Shown here: in pieces, positions 17,235 to 26,419 of the stretch
Position numbering within the stretch: the first letter of the stretch is position 1
Layout: each line of letters begins with the position of its first letter
NCBI GenBank assembly: GCA_963730305.1
Contig: CAVSRB010000008.1
Span: 1-64,000 of the forward strand
Origin: CAMYMQ01 sp963730305
Lineage (GTDB): Bacteria > Pseudomonadota > Alphaproteobacteria > Bin65
Length of the DNA: 64,000 nucleotides
Direction: 5' to 3'
Program-made: the position numbers and the translations under genes
The notes under the pieces: model-generated
Databases searched by the model: none
The model's input: the letters and a program-made list of their open reading frames with translations, nothing else
Told to the model about the DNA's origin: nothing

Positions 17235-18532
17235 AGCGCATCTCCCTCGCCGTTCTCGTGGTCGCATTGGCGACCTCCATATCGCCGGTCCGGGCGGCAT
17301 CGCAAAAGGCGGACGACACCTATCGCTATCTCGACCTGTTCGGCGCCGTGTTCGAGCGCGTCCGCGCCAGCTACGTGCGCAAGGTCACCGACAAGGAGCT
17401 GATCGAAGCGGCGATCAACGGCATGCTCCAGTCGCTCGACCCGCACTCGAGCTACATGAACGCCGAGGCCTTCAAGGAGATGCAGGTCCAGACCCGCGGC
17501 AAGTTCGGCGGACTCGGCATCGAGGTCACGCTGGACAAGGGCGTGGTCAAGGTGGTCTCGCCGATCGACGACACGCCCGCCGCCAAGGCCGGGATCCAGG
17601 CCGGCGACTACATCACCCACATCGACGGCAAGCCGATCATCGGCCAGTCGCTGCGCGACGCGGTCAAGAAGATGCGCGGGCCGATCGGCTCCAAGATCAC
17701 CATCCAGATCCGCCGCGGCAAGCAGAAGCCGTTCGACGTCACGCTGACCCGCGCGGTGATCACGGTCAAGTCGGTGCGCAGCGCCATCTACGGCGACATC
17801 GGCTACCTGCGCATCACCTCGTTCACCGAGCAGACCGGCGTCGGCGTGCGCCGGGCGCTGACCCGCTTCAAGGAGCAGCTCGGCAGCAAGTGGCGCGGTG
17901 TCGTGGTCGACCTGCGCAACAACCCGGGCGGCCTGCTCAACCAGGCCGTCGAGGTGGTCGACGCCTTCGTCGACAAGGGCGAGATCGTCTCGACCCGCGG
18001 CCGTGAGGCCCAGGTGTCGAGCCGCTTCAACGCCAAGCCGGGCGACATGGCCCAGGGCATCCCGGTGGTCGTGCTGATCAACGGCGGCTCGGCCTCGGCG
18101 TCCGAGATCGTCGCCGGCGCGCTGCAGGACCACCGCCGCGCGATCCTGATGGGCACCAAGAGCTTCGGCAAGGGCTCGGTCCAGACGATCATCCCGCTGG
18201 GCAACCACGGCGCGATGCGGCTGACCACGGCGCGCTACTACACGCCGTCGGGCCGCTCGATCCAGGCCAAGGGCATCGAGCCCGACATCGTCGTCGAGCA
18301 GGCCAAGGTGACCAAGGTGACCGCGCCCGAGCGGCTGCACGAGGCCGACCTGCCGGGCGCGCTCGACACCAAGAAGGCGACGCAGGACAAGAAGTCCCAG
18401 GCCAAGCCCGACGCCAGCAAGAAGACGCCGGCCAAGAAGGCCGCCGACAAGCCCAACCCGAAGGACTATCAGCTCAGCCGGGCGATCGACCTGCTCAAGG
18501 GCATCTCGCTCTACCGGTCGCGCGAGCAATAG
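17231..18532 (+). CDS. ctpA: carboxyl-terminal processing protease (S41)
   Basis: Periplasmic serine protease with a Ser-Lys dyad, 433 residues. ATG 17231 gives a signal peptide (MKRISLAVLVVALATSISPVRA). An N-terminal helical part (LDPHSSYMNAEAFKEM) precedes the PDZ domain (GGLGIEVTLDKGVVKVVSP, AGIQAGDYITHIDG). The catalytic core has RNNPGGLLNQAVEVVDAF, the nucleophile in NGGSASASEIVAGAL and the lysine in KSFGKGSVQT. A Lys/Pro-rich linker precedes the C-terminus. The start overlaps the M23 gene stop (ATGA). EnvC-like and CtpA genes next to each other suggest joint control of cell-wall hydrolases. Confidence 0.95.
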   Translation: MKRISLAVLVVALATSISPVRAASQKADDTYRYLDLFGAVFERVRASYVRKVTDKELIEAAINGMLQSLDPHSSYMNAEAFKEMQVQTRGKFGGLGIEVTLDKGVVKVVSPIDDTPAAKAGIQAGDYITHIDGKPIIGQSLRDAVKKMRGPIGSKITIQIRRGKQKPFDVTLTRAVITVKSVRSAIYGDIGYLRITSFTEQTGVGVRRALTRFKEQLGSKWRGVVVDLRNNPGGLLNQAVEVVDAFVDKGEIVSTRGREAQVSSRFNAKPGDMAQGIPVVVLINGGSASASEIVAGALQDHRRAILMGTKSFGKGSVQTIIPLGNHGAMRLTTARYYTPSGRSIQAKGIEPDIVVEQAKVTKVTAPERLHEADLPGALDTKKATQDKKSQAKPDASKKTPAKKAADKPNPKDYQLSRAIDLLKGISLYRSREQ

Positions 18533-18580
18533 TCGGCACGCGACGACGGCCGAGGCTGGGAGAGGCGGAGCCAAAACGCC

Positions 18581-19567
18581 ATGCGCAGCCTCGCCGTCGC
18601 CGTACTCGTGGCCGTCTTCGGCCTGGCCGGGGTGGTGGTGTGGCTGGCGGCCACGTACCGGACGCCTGAACCGGCCGGCCCCGGCACTCGGCCCGGACCG
18701 GCGGCGGAGGTCGACCTCCCGACCGGTCCCGGCGCCAGCCAGGCGGCCCGCACCGCGTCCAAGACCCGGCCGGTCTACCTCGACCCTGCGCTAATCGAGG
18801 ACGGCCGCTGGGGGCCGCTGCCGCGGATCGGCGCCAAGGGCCGCAAGCCCCGCGACGTCTATGCCCGGCGGTTCGAGGACCCGGACAAGCGTCCGCGGAT
18901 CGCGATCATCGTGACCGGCCTCGGCCTCAAGGCGGACCTGACCGGCGCGGCGCTGAAGGGCCTGCCCGGCGCGGTGACCCTGGCCTTTTCCGCCTATGCG
19001 CCGGGCCTCTACAGCTGGACCGAGGAGGCGCGCGCCGCCGGCCACGAGACCCTGGTCGAGCTGCCGATGGCGGGCCGCGACACGGCGCACCAAGATCCCG
19101 GCCCGAAGGCGCTGCGGGCGAGCCTGTCCGTCGACACCAACCGCGAGCGCCTGCACTGGTCGCTGAGCCGCTTCGCCGGCTATGTCGGCGTGATCGGCGC
19201 CCGCCGCACGGCGCTGGTGCCGGGCACCGCGGCCTTCACGCCGGTGGTCGACGACATCCTCGGCCGCGGCCTGATCTACGTCCAGCCGCGACCGACGCCC
19301 GCCACGGTCCAGCCGGCGTCGGCGCGCACCGACCTCGCCCATGTCGACCTGTGGCTCGACACCAAGCTCGACCCCGACGCCATCGACCGGCGCATGCGGT
19401 TGGCCGAGGCGCTGGCGCGCGGCCGCGGCTGGGTGATCGCCGCGGTCGGCGCCTACCCGATGACGGTGAACGCGGTGCGGCGCTGGGCGCTGGCACTGAA
19501 CAAGCGAGACCTCGCCCTCGCCCCGCTGACCGCCGTCGTGCCCGCAGCGAAGACGGCGGACCGATGA
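18581..19567 (+). CDS. divergent polysaccharide deacetylase family protein
   Basis: Secreted or membrane-anchored 328-residue protein: an N-terminal hydrophobic segment (VAVLVAVFGLAGVVVWLAA), a Pro/Gly-rich linker, then the deacetylase-like fold (RPRIAIIVTGLGLKADLTGAALKGLP, VTLAFSAYAPGL, HETLVELPM, GYVGVIGARRTALVPG). Family 2 divergent deacetylases typically follow ctpA in alphaproteobacteria. Where the family usually has D, the first motif reads VTGLG, so metal binding and activity are doubtful. The stop overlaps the rppH start. Confidence 0.9.
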   Translation: MRSLAVAVLVAVFGLAGVVVWLAATYRTPEPAGPGTRPGPAAEVDLPTGPGASQAARTASKTRPVYLDPALIEDGRWGPLPRIGAKGRKPRDVYARRFEDPDKRPRIAIIVTGLGLKADLTGAALKGLPGAVTLAFSAYAPGLYSWTEEARAAGHETLVELPMAGRDTAHQDPGPKALRASLSVDTNRERLHWSLSRFAGYVGVIGARRTALVPGTAAFTPVVDDILGRGLIYVQPRPTPATVQPASARTDLAHVDLWLDTKLDPDAIDRRMRLAEALARGRGWVIAAVGAYPMTVNAVRRWALALNKRDLALAPLTAVVPAAKTADR

Positions 19568-20091
19568 GCGACGGGCTGGCCGAAACGCTCGACGGCCCGC
19601 CGGAGGGCTATCGCCCCGGCGTCGGCATCCTGCTGTTCGACGGCGCCGGGCGGGTCTTCGTCGCGCGGCGGATCGACACCGAGGAAGAGGCCTGGCAGAT
19701 GCCCCAGGGCGGCATCGACAAGGGCGAGGCGCCCGAAGCGGCCGCATTGCGCGAACTGGCGGAGGAGACCGGCACCCGCGACGCCGAGATCGTCGCCGAG
19801 ACCAAGGGCTGGCTGATCTACGACCTGCCGCCCGAGCTGCGCGGCAAGGTCTGGCGCGGCCGGTTCCGCGGCCAGGCCCAGAAATGGTACGCCGCGCGCT
19901 TCACCGGCACCGACGCGGACATCGACCTGGACGCCCATCACCACCGCGAGTTCTCCGCCTGGCGCTGGGCCGCGCTCGACGCGCTGCCCGACCTGATCGT
20001 CGACTTCAAACGGCCGCTCTACCGCGCCATCGTCGCCGAGCTGGGGCCCGCAGTGCGGGCGGCGACCGCCGCGACGGCGCCGGAAAGGTGA
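19564..20091 (+). CDS. rppH: RNA pyrophosphohydrolase
   Basis: Nudix hydrolase that removes pyrophosphate from mRNA 5' ends and starts decay. It has 175 residues, with YRPGVGILLFDGAGRVFVARR and WQMPQGGIDKGEAPEAAALRELAEETG containing the Nudix box GX5EX7REXXEEXG. AQKWYAARFTG and the FSAWRWAALDALPDLIVDFKRPLY end are typical of RppH. The ATG overlaps the deacetylase stop, and its own stop overlaps the next gene (GTGA). Confidence 0.95.
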   Translation: MSDGLAETLDGPPEGYRPGVGILLFDGAGRVFVARRIDTEEEAWQMPQGGIDKGEAPEAAALRELAEETGTRDAEIVAETKGWLIYDLPPELRGKVWRGRFRGQAQKWYAARFTGTDADIDLDAHHHREFSAWRWAALDALPDLIVDFKRPLYRAIVAELGPAVRAATAATAPER

Positions 20092-21401
20092 CGGCCCCGC
20101 CGCCCGAGGAGAAGCTCGGCCTCGCCAGCATCGTCGCCATCGGCATCGGCGGCATGGTCGGCGGCGGCATCTTCGCCGTGCTCGGCCTGGCGATGAGCGT
20201 CTCGGGCCACGCCGTGGCCCTGACCCTGGGGCTGGGCGGCCTGATCGCGCTGCTGACCGGGCTGTCCTACGCCCATCTCGGCCTGCGCTACCGCGACGAC
20301 GGCGGCAGCTTCACCTATATCGAGAAGGCCTTCGGCGGCGCGGCCGTGGCCGGCGTCGCCGGCTGGGTCCTGGTCGCGGGCTATGCCGGCACCCTCGCCC
20401 TCTACGCCAGCGCCTTCGGCAACTACGGCGCGGCGCTGCTGGCCGGCTCGGACAGCCTCGCCTGGCTGCGCACCGCCCTGTCGCTGGGCGTGCTGCTCGC
20501 CTTCCTCGCGGTCAACCTGCTGGGCGCGCGCACCTCGGGCGGCGTCGAGCTCGCGATCGTCGCCGGCAAGCTGCTGATCCTGCTGGTCTTCGCCGCGGTT
20601 GGCCTGGCCACGGTGCAGGCCGACCACCTGCTGCCGGTGTTCAACAAGGGGCCGGAGGCGCCGTTGATCGCCACCGCGCTGATCTTCGTCGCCTACGAGG
20701 GCTTCGAGCTGATCCCCAACGCGGTCGACGAGATGAAGCGGCCCGAGGTCAACCTGAAACGCGGGCTGGTGCTGGCAATCCTGATCACCACCGCGGTCTA
20801 TATCGCGGTCGGCATGGTCGCGCTCGGCAACCTGACCTCGGCCCAGGTCGACAAGAGCCAGGAATACGTGCTGGCGGTGGCCGCGCAGCCGACCCTGGGC
20901 CAGGTCGGTTTCGTGATGATCGGCGTCGCCGCGCTGATGTCGACCGGATCGGCGATCAACGCGACCCTGTTCGGCTCGGCGCGCCTGGCGATGGTGATGG
21001 CGAGCGAGCACGCCCTGCCGCGCATCTTCTCGATGCGCGAGCGCAAACGGCCGGTCCCCTGGGTGGCGCTGGTGACGCTGACCGCGATCACCGCGGCCTT
21101 CACCGTCACCTCCGACCTCGGCGTGATCGCCTCCTTCGCCAGCGCCACCTTCCTGCTGATCTTCGCGGCGGTGAACATGGCCGCGTTCCGGCTCCGCCGC
21201 GACATCGGCATGGGCGTCGCCGTTCCGCTCGCCGGCAGCGCGCTGTCGGTGGCCTGCTTCGTCGGCCTGATCTGGCACATGGCGACGACCGGCGGGCCGG
21301 CCGTGTTCTGGATCGTGGCGTTCTATCTGCTGGCGATCGTCATCGAGGTCGGGCTGACGCTCTGGCGCGGCCATTGGCGACACCCGCCACGCCGGTCATG
21401 A
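20088..21401 (+). CDS. APC family amino acid permease
   Basis: Inner-membrane transporter of 437 residues with about 12 hydrophobic segments. GTG 20088 overlaps the rppH stop. The APC signature GLASIVAIGIGGMVGGGIFAVLG is at the N-terminus, with SYAHLGLRY and, in the middle, FVAYEGFELIPNAVDEMKRPEVNLKRGL, the usual APC E(D)-rich motif. Probably a proton-coupled amino acid or amine importer; substrate unknown. It ends 29 bp from the convergent FAH-family gene. Confidence 0.88.
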   Translation: MTAPPPEEKLGLASIVAIGIGGMVGGGIFAVLGLAMSVSGHAVALTLGLGGLIALLTGLSYAHLGLRYRDDGGSFTYIEKAFGGAAVAGVAGWVLVAGYAGTLALYASAFGNYGAALLAGSDSLAWLRTALSLGVLLAFLAVNLLGARTSGGVELAIVAGKLLILLVFAAVGLATVQADHLLPVFNKGPEAPLIATALIFVAYEGFELIPNAVDEMKRPEVNLKRGLVLAILITTAVYIAVGMVALGNLTSAQVDKSQEYVLAVAAQPTLGQVGFVMIGVAALMSTGSAINATLFGSARLAMVMASEHALPRIFSMRERKRPVPWVALVTLTAITAAFTVTSDLGVIASFASATFLLIFAAVNMAAFRLRRDIGMGVAVPLAGSALSVACFVGLIWHMATTGGPAVFWIVAFYLLAIVIEVGLTLWRGHWRHPPRRS

Positions 21402-21430
21402 CGCCAACGCGAGCCTGAGCCGGCGCGCCG

Positions 21431-22408
21431 TCAGCCGGAGGCCGCGGCGACCCGCTGGTCGATCGCCCCGCACACCGCATCGCCCGCAGCGTCCACCATC
21501 TCGATGCGGACGTGGTCGCCCGGCCGCAGATACTCGGTCTGGGGCGCGCCGTGCTTCATCGTCTCGACGATGCGCAGCTCGGTCAGGCAGCTCACGCCGC
21601 GGGCCTCGTCGCGGCTGGCGACCGTGCCCGAGCCGATGATCGAGCCCGGCGCGAGCGACCGGGTGCGGGCGATATAGGCGATCAGCTCGTGGAAGCCGAA
21701 CTGCATCTCGCCGGCGTCGGGGTCGCCCATCAGCGCCCCGTTCAGGCTCGAGCGGACGGTCAGGTGGACGCGGCCGTCGCGCCAGGCGTCGCCGAGCTCG
21801 TCGGGCGTCACGGCGACCGGCGAGAAGGCGCTGGCCGGCTTGGACTGGACGAAGCCGAAGCCCTTCTCCAGCTCGTGCGGGATCAGGTTGCGCAGCGAGA
21901 CGTCGTTGCAGACCATGACCAGCTTGATGTGGTCGAGCGCGCCGGCCGCATCGGTGCCGAGCGGGATGCCGTCGGTGACGACGCAGACCTCGGCCTCGAA
22001 GTCGACGCCGAAGTCGGTCGACACGCAGGGGATGTCCTGGCCCGGGCCGAGGAAGCCGTCGGAGCCGCCCTGGTAGAGGAAGGGCTCGGTCCAGAAGGCG
22101 TCCGGGATCGGCAGGCCGCGCCATTCGGCCATCCGCTCCATATGGCCGGGATAGGTGCTGCCGTCGCACCACTGGTAGGCGCGCGGCAGCGGCGCCAGCG
22201 CCTCGGCGGGATCGAAATCCTCCGCAACCCCGCCCTGCTCCAGCTCGGCGGCGATCTCGGCGAGGCGCGGCGCGGTCTCGTCCCAGCGGTCGAGCGCCGC
22301 CTGCAGGGTCGGCGCGACCTGCGGCACGCGCACGGCCCGGCCCAGGTCGCGCGAGACGACGGCGAGCGCGCCGTCGGGCGTGCCGTTCGGTAGGGATGCC
22401 AGTTTCAT
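21431..22408 (-). CDS. fumarylacetoacetate hydrolase family protein
   Basis: A 325-residue FAH-fold hydrolase. It contains the metal-binding region FEAEVCVVTDGIPLGTD, VCNDVSLRNLIPHELEKGFGFVQSKPASAFSPVAV, and a C-terminal ALMGDP...HELIAYIARTRSLAPGSIIGSGTV. It resembles the two-domain fumarylacetoacetase-like group that cleaves C-C bonds in tyrosine or aromatic ring-cleavage products. The start ATG 22408 is preferred over an upstream in-frame codon at 22438. It is the last gene of a minus-strand set that includes a permease, an acyl-CoA ligase and an enoyl-CoA hydratase. Confidence 0.88.
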   Translation of the reverse strand: MKLASLPNGTPDGALAVVSRDLGRAVRVPQVAPTLQAALDRWDETAPRLAEIAAELEQGGVAEDFDPAEALAPLPRAYQWCDGSTYPGHMERMAEWRGLPIPDAFWTEPFLYQGGSDGFLGPGQDIPCVSTDFGVDFEAEVCVVTDGIPLGTDAAGALDHIKLVMVCNDVSLRNLIPHELEKGFGFVQSKPASAFSPVAVTPDELGDAWRDGRVHLTVRSSLNGALMGDPDAGEMQFGFHELIAYIARTRSLAPGSIIGSGTVASRDEARGVSCLTELRIVETMKHGAPQTEYLRPGDHVRIEMVDAAGDAVCGAIDQRVAAASG

Positions 22409-22617
22409 GGTCTGCCTCCGGCGGACGGGGATTGCCAAGGCCCGCCGACGGGATCCGCCGCCCGGAGCCGGTCAACCCAATAGCGTGCGCGCGCCCCGAA
22501 ATCCACCGACACGCCCCTGGAGCCGTCGCAGCACGCGAGATCCCCTTGAATATGTTCCTACAATCCCAATCTGTCCGGGAAGGATGAGCGACAGAGGGCA
22601 GTGAAGCGCGACGAAAA

Positions 22618-22644
22618 GATAACCGAAGATAACCAATGATAACC
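22618..22644. repeat. three helically phased GATAACC repeats
   Basis: GATAACC at 22618-22624, 22628-22634 and 22638-22644, each exactly 10 bp apart, in the 275-bp gap (22409-22683) upstream of the FAH-family gene on the minus strand (there GGTTATC). A 10-bp period puts all three on one face of the helix, as for cooperative regulator binding. The rest of the gap shows no gene. Confidence 0.6.
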
Positions 22645-22683
22645 TTCGGGCCATTTGCGCAGGGGATGGCGGAATGACCGCCG

Positions 22684-23904
22684 CTATTCCACCGGCGCCC
22701 CGAAGACGGCGATGAACAGGGCGAGCGCGGCCAGGCTGCCGTAGAGCGCCGCCAGGCCGGTGCGGCGGCCGTCCTCGCAGCGCCACGCCAGCCAGGTCGC
22801 CAGCATCGCCTGGAGCGCGTAGTAGGCGGCGAAGGCCCGCGAGGCGAAGGCGATGATCTCGAACACGTCGGCCGACCAGACCAGGGTGATCGCGATGATC
22901 GCGATCAGCATGTAGGCCACCCGCGATTGCAGGCCGGCGCGGCTCAGCTCCTCGGCGAGGCCGCCGCCGCCGCCGGTGTCGGCCACCGCGGCGCTGAACT
23001 GCGAGGCCAGGGCCGCGACGATCAGCATCAGCGGCAGGATCGGCGCGACCACCGCGGCGACCCGGATGATCGCGGTCTCGCTGGTCTCGATCTGGCCCGC
23101 CGGGACGGCGAGCGCGACCAGGAGGATGTAGACGACGTAGATCGCCGAGGCGACGAACTGGGCGTAGCGCATGGTGCGGACGCGCGTTTGGGCGTCATAG
23201 GCGGCCCCGAGATAGCGCGACGTCTCGAACCCCTGCACGGTGATCAGCAGGCCGACGCCGATGGTCAGCGATTCCCAGGTCATCGGCGGCGTGCCGTTGG
23301 TCGGCAGCTTGCCCGCGGCGGCGAGCTGGACTGCGTGGAAGACCAGCCCGACCAGGAGCCCGGCGATGATCGCCAGCTTGATCCCGACCGACACCGTCTC
23401 CAGCCCTTCGAGGGCGCGCAGGCCCCGGGCGTAGCCGTAGAGGCCGACGAAGACGAGCACCGCCGTCGTCACCAGCTTGGCGTGATAGGCGTCGTCGACC
23501 GAGGTCAGGCTCACCGCGAAGGAGCCGAACAGGCGCAGGTAGTAGGCGACCGAGATGATGTAGGCGAAAGCGAGCGTCCACGAGGCGGTGGCGTCGATCG
23601 CCGCGATCGGGCCGGGCAGCGGCGCGCCGCCGCGCCGGTCGAGCGCGAGGATGTTGAAGCGGATCGCGCTGCCGAAGGCGAACGCGACCAGGCACAACAG
23701 CGCCATCACCACGATCGCGAACTGGCCGTAGGTGCGGGCCAGCAGCGGCCCCAGGATCAGGAAGCCGCTGCCGATGATCGAGGCGAGCGGCGTGACCGTC
23801 GCCCGCCAGGTCGGCGCCGTCATGAAGCGCGGCATGAACAGGAGGATCGCGGCGGCCGTGGTGACGACGAGGACGGCGATGCCGTTGAGACCGATGGCGG
23901 TCAC
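22684..23904 (-). CDS. APC-superfamily permease
   Basis: A 406-residue polytopic membrane protein with about 11-12 hydrophobic segments. Recognisable features are VTPLASIIGSGFLILGPLLA near the N-terminus and ITVQGFETSRYLGAAYDAQTRVRTMRYAQ in the middle, which match the general APC transporter pattern. Overall similarity to named families seems low, and no substrate can be given. It lies between an acyl-CoA ligase gene and a FAH-family gene on the same strand. Confidence 0.7.
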   Translation of the reverse strand: MTAIGLNGIAVLVVTTAAAILLFMPRFMTAPTWRATVTPLASIIGSGFLILGPLLARTYGQFAIVVMALLCLVAFAFGSAIRFNILALDRRGGAPLPGPIAAIDATASWTLAFAYIISVAYYLRLFGSFAVSLTSVDDAYHAKLVTTAVLVFVGLYGYARGLRALEGLETVSVGIKLAIIAGLLVGLVFHAVQLAAAGKLPTNGTPPMTWESLTIGVGLLITVQGFETSRYLGAAYDAQTRVRTMRYAQFVASAIYVVYILLVALAVPAGQIETSETAIIRVAAVVAPILPLMLIVAALASQFSAAVADTGGGGGLAEELSRAGLQSRVAYMLIAIIAITLVWSADVFEIIAFASRAFAAYYALQAMLATWLAWRCEDGRRTGLAALYGSLAALALFIAVFGAPVE

Positions 23905-23934
23905 CCGGCGCCCCGCGGCGGGCGCCGACGCCGG

Positions 23935-25485
23935 TCAGCCATCTGGGTAGAGCTGGGCGCGGACCTCGCGCTTGAGGATCTTGCCGTAGCCGCTGGTCGG
24001 CAGCTCGGGCACGACGTGGAAGGCCGACGGCGTCTTGAAGGCGGAGATCGAGTCGCGGCACCACGCGGCCAGCTCGTCGTCGCCGGCCTGGGCCCCGCCG
24101 CGCAGCACGATCGCGGCGACCACCCGCTCGCCCCATTCCGGGTCGGCGACGCCGAACACGGCGGCCTTGTCGACCGCCGGGTGGCGGTGCAGCACCTCCT
24201 CGATCTCGCGGGGATAGATGTTGGTGCCGCCGCGGATGATCATGTCCTTCACCCGGTCGGTGATGAACAGGTAGCCGTCGGCGTCGAGATAGCCGATGTC
24301 GCCGGTGTGGAGCCAGCCGTTGCGCAGCGTCTCGGCGTTGGCCTCGGGCGCGTTCCAGTAGCCCTGCATGACCAGGTCGCCGCGCACCACGATCTCGCCG
24401 GGCTCGCCCGCCGGCACCGGGCGGTCGTCGGCGTCGACCACCGCCAGTTCGACGCCGTGGCACTCGCGCCCGACCGAGCCCAGCCGGGTGGCCGCGTCCG
24501 GGCCGACATGCTCGGCCTTGGGCATCACCGTGCAGGCGAGCGGCGCCTCGCCCTGGGCGTAGACGTTGACGAAGATCGGACCGAACCGGTCGAGCGCGCG
24601 CTTGAGCGGCTCCAGGTACATCGGCGCGCCGCCATACTGGACCGTCTGCAGGCTGGAGACGTCGAACGGCACCGGCCACGGCCCGTCGAGCAGCCGCTGG
24701 ATCATGGTCGGCACCAGCGACGCCTTGGTGACCTTGTGGCGCTCGACCATGCGGTAGAAGGATTCGGGCTCGAACCGTTTGAAGTCAGGGAAGACGTGCG
24801 CGCCGCCGCCGGCGGTGTGGTGGAACACCAAGAGGCCCGCCGCGTGGCTCATCGGAGTGACGTGGGCGAGCCGCTCGGCGGGGCCGTTGGGCCAGATGTC
24901 GATGATCTGGGCGTCGACCATGGCATTGAGCGAGCGGTGGGTGTGGACCGCGCCCTTGGGGTGGCCGGTGGTGCCGGAGGTGTAGAAGATCCAGGACACC
25001 GTATCGTTGTCGACCGGCGCGTCGGCGATCGGCGCCGCCGCGGCGACCAGCGCCTCGTAGTCGTGCACGCCCGGCGCGCCCGCCCCGGCACCGTCCATGG
25101 CGACGACATGCTCCAGCGCCGGCATACGGTCGCGCACGCCGAGCAGCGGATCGGTCCGCGAAGCGCTGCACAGCACCGCGCGGGCGCCGCAGTCGGCGAG
25201 CATGTAGGCGTGCTCGGCCGGGTGGAGGCGGTGGTTGACCGGGACGATGGCGAGCCCGGCGCGCAGCGGGCCGAGCAGGCATTCGATCGACCGCGGCTCG
25301 GTCTCGACGATCAGCCCGACCCGGTCGCCCGGCTCCAGGCCCAGCCCGCGCAGCGCGCCGGCCAGCCGGCCGACCCGGTCGTCGAGCCAGGCGTAGCTGC
25401 GTTCGACGTCGCCGTGCAGGATCGCGGGCGCGTCCGGCAGCCGCCGGGCGGCGCGGGTGAGGTGGTAGGCGAGATTGAGGGGCAT
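23935..25485 (-). CDS. AMP-dependent acyl-CoA synthetase/ligase
   Basis: Activates a carboxylic acid to its CoA thioester. The 516-residue product has the ANL motifs in order: the P-loop-like YTSGTTGHPKGAVHTH, a core region with YGGAPMYLEPLKR, VYAQGEAPLACTV where most relatives have YGxTE, the YWNAPEANAETLRNGWLHTGDIG hinge block, and the catalytic-lysine region SGYGKILKREVR at the C-terminus. The YAQGE variation at the usual YGQTE motif is worth noting. The gene lies 37 bp downstream of an enoyl-CoA hydratase gene, so the two probably act on the same acid. Confidence 0.9.
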   Translation of the reverse strand: MPLNLAYHLTRAARRLPDAPAILHGDVERSYAWLDDRVGRLAGALRGLGLEPGDRVGLIVETEPRSIECLLGPLRAGLAIVPVNHRLHPAEHAYMLADCGARAVLCSASRTDPLLGVRDRMPALEHVVAMDGAGAGAPGVHDYEALVAAAAPIADAPVDNDTVSWIFYTSGTTGHPKGAVHTHRSLNAMVDAQIIDIWPNGPAERLAHVTPMSHAAGLLVFHHTAGGGAHVFPDFKRFEPESFYRMVERHKVTKASLVPTMIQRLLDGPWPVPFDVSSLQTVQYGGAPMYLEPLKRALDRFGPIFVNVYAQGEAPLACTVMPKAEHVGPDAATRLGSVGRECHGVELAVVDADDRPVPAGEPGEIVVRGDLVMQGYWNAPEANAETLRNGWLHTGDIGYLDADGYLFITDRVKDMIIRGGTNIYPREIEEVLHRHPAVDKAAVFGVADPEWGERVVAAIVLRGGAQAGDDELAAWCRDSISAFKTPSAFHVVPELPTSGYGKILKREVRAQLYPDG

Positions 25486-25522
25486 CGCCGGTGGGCCGAA
25501 GTTCCGTCGCTGAGAGGTGCGG

Positions 25523-26329
25523 TTAGCGGCCCGGCCAGTCGGGCGCGCGCTTCTCGAGGAAGGCGGCGACGCCTTCCTTGGCGTCGGCGGCGCCGGCGTT
25601 GCGGGCCGCGACCTCGCCGGCGAAGTCGTAGGCGGCGGCGGTGTCGAGCTCGAGCTGGCGATAGAAGCTGCGCTTGCCGAGCGCAATGGCGTAGGGCGAC
25701 TTGGTCGCGATCTCGTCGGCCAGCGCGTCGGTCGCCGCGTCGAGCCGGTCGGGTGCGACCACCTCGTTGACCAGGCCCATGCGCAGCGCGGTCTCGGCGT
25801 CGTGGAGCCGGCCGGTGAGCAGGAACTGCATGGCATGCTTGCGGCCGACCGCGCGGCTGAGCGCCACCGATGGGGTCGAGCACCAGGTGCCGATGTTGAC
25901 CCCCGGGGTGGCGAAGCGCGCCTCGGACGAGGCGACGGCGAGGTCGCAGGTGGCGACGAGCTGGCACCCGGCCGCGGTGGCGACGCCGTGGACCTTGGCG
26001 ATCACCGGCTGCGGCAGGCGGGTGATGGTCTGCATCATGCGGTTGCACGTATCGGCCATGCCGCGGGCGAACTCGGCGGCGTCCTCGTTGCTGGCGAGGA
26101 TCTCGGTGAGGTCGTGGCCGGTACAGAAGAACCTGCCCGCGCCTTCCAGCACCACGACCCGCACCGAGCGGTCGTCGTCGAGACGGTCCCACAGGTCCTG
26201 GAGCGCGGCGAGCAGCCCGAGCGACAGGGCGTTGCCCGACTTCGGCCGGTTGAGCGTGGCGTAGAGCACCGGCCCGCGCTGGCGGGTGGCCAGCAAGGGT
26301 TCGGATTCGGCGGTCGCGCTGTCGGTCAT
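25523..26329 (-). CDS. enoyl-CoA hydratase/isomerase family protein
   Basis: A 268-residue crotonase-fold protein. Oxyanion-hole segments GNALSLGLLAAL and HGVATAAGCQLVATCDLAVAS are present, followed by FATPGVNIGTWCSTP and the C-terminal EKRAPDWPGR typical of the family. The usual first catalytic glutamate position is occupied by a variant segment, so hydratase versus other crotonase chemistry is open. It probably forms an operon with the acyl-CoA ligase and permease downstream. Confidence 0.9.
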   Translation of the reverse strand: MTDSATAESEPLLATRQRGPVLYATLNRPKSGNALSLGLLAALQDLWDRLDDDRSVRVVVLEGAGRFFCTGHDLTEILASNEDAAEFARGMADTCNRMMQTITRLPQPVIAKVHGVATAAGCQLVATCDLAVASSEARFATPGVNIGTWCSTPSVALSRAVGRKHAMQFLLTGRLHDAETALRMGLVNEVVAPDRLDAATDALADEIATKSPYAIALGKRSFYRQLELDTAAAYDFAGEVAARNAGAADAKEGVAAFLEKRAPDWPGR

Positions 26330-26419
26330 CGGCCAGCTTCCGTTCTGTCGCGGGAGGACGGCAGTCTAGAGGCTTTTCGGCCGCGGTGGAATCGGTTCGG
26401 CCCGGTCAGGCGCGGCGGC

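Noticed and set aside
22927..25770. Very long open frame on the plus strand opposite the acyl-CoA ligase and permease
   Set aside because: Composition is Arg/Asp/Gly/Ala-rich without any conserved motif. It is the complement of real genes in GC-rich DNA where stops are rare.
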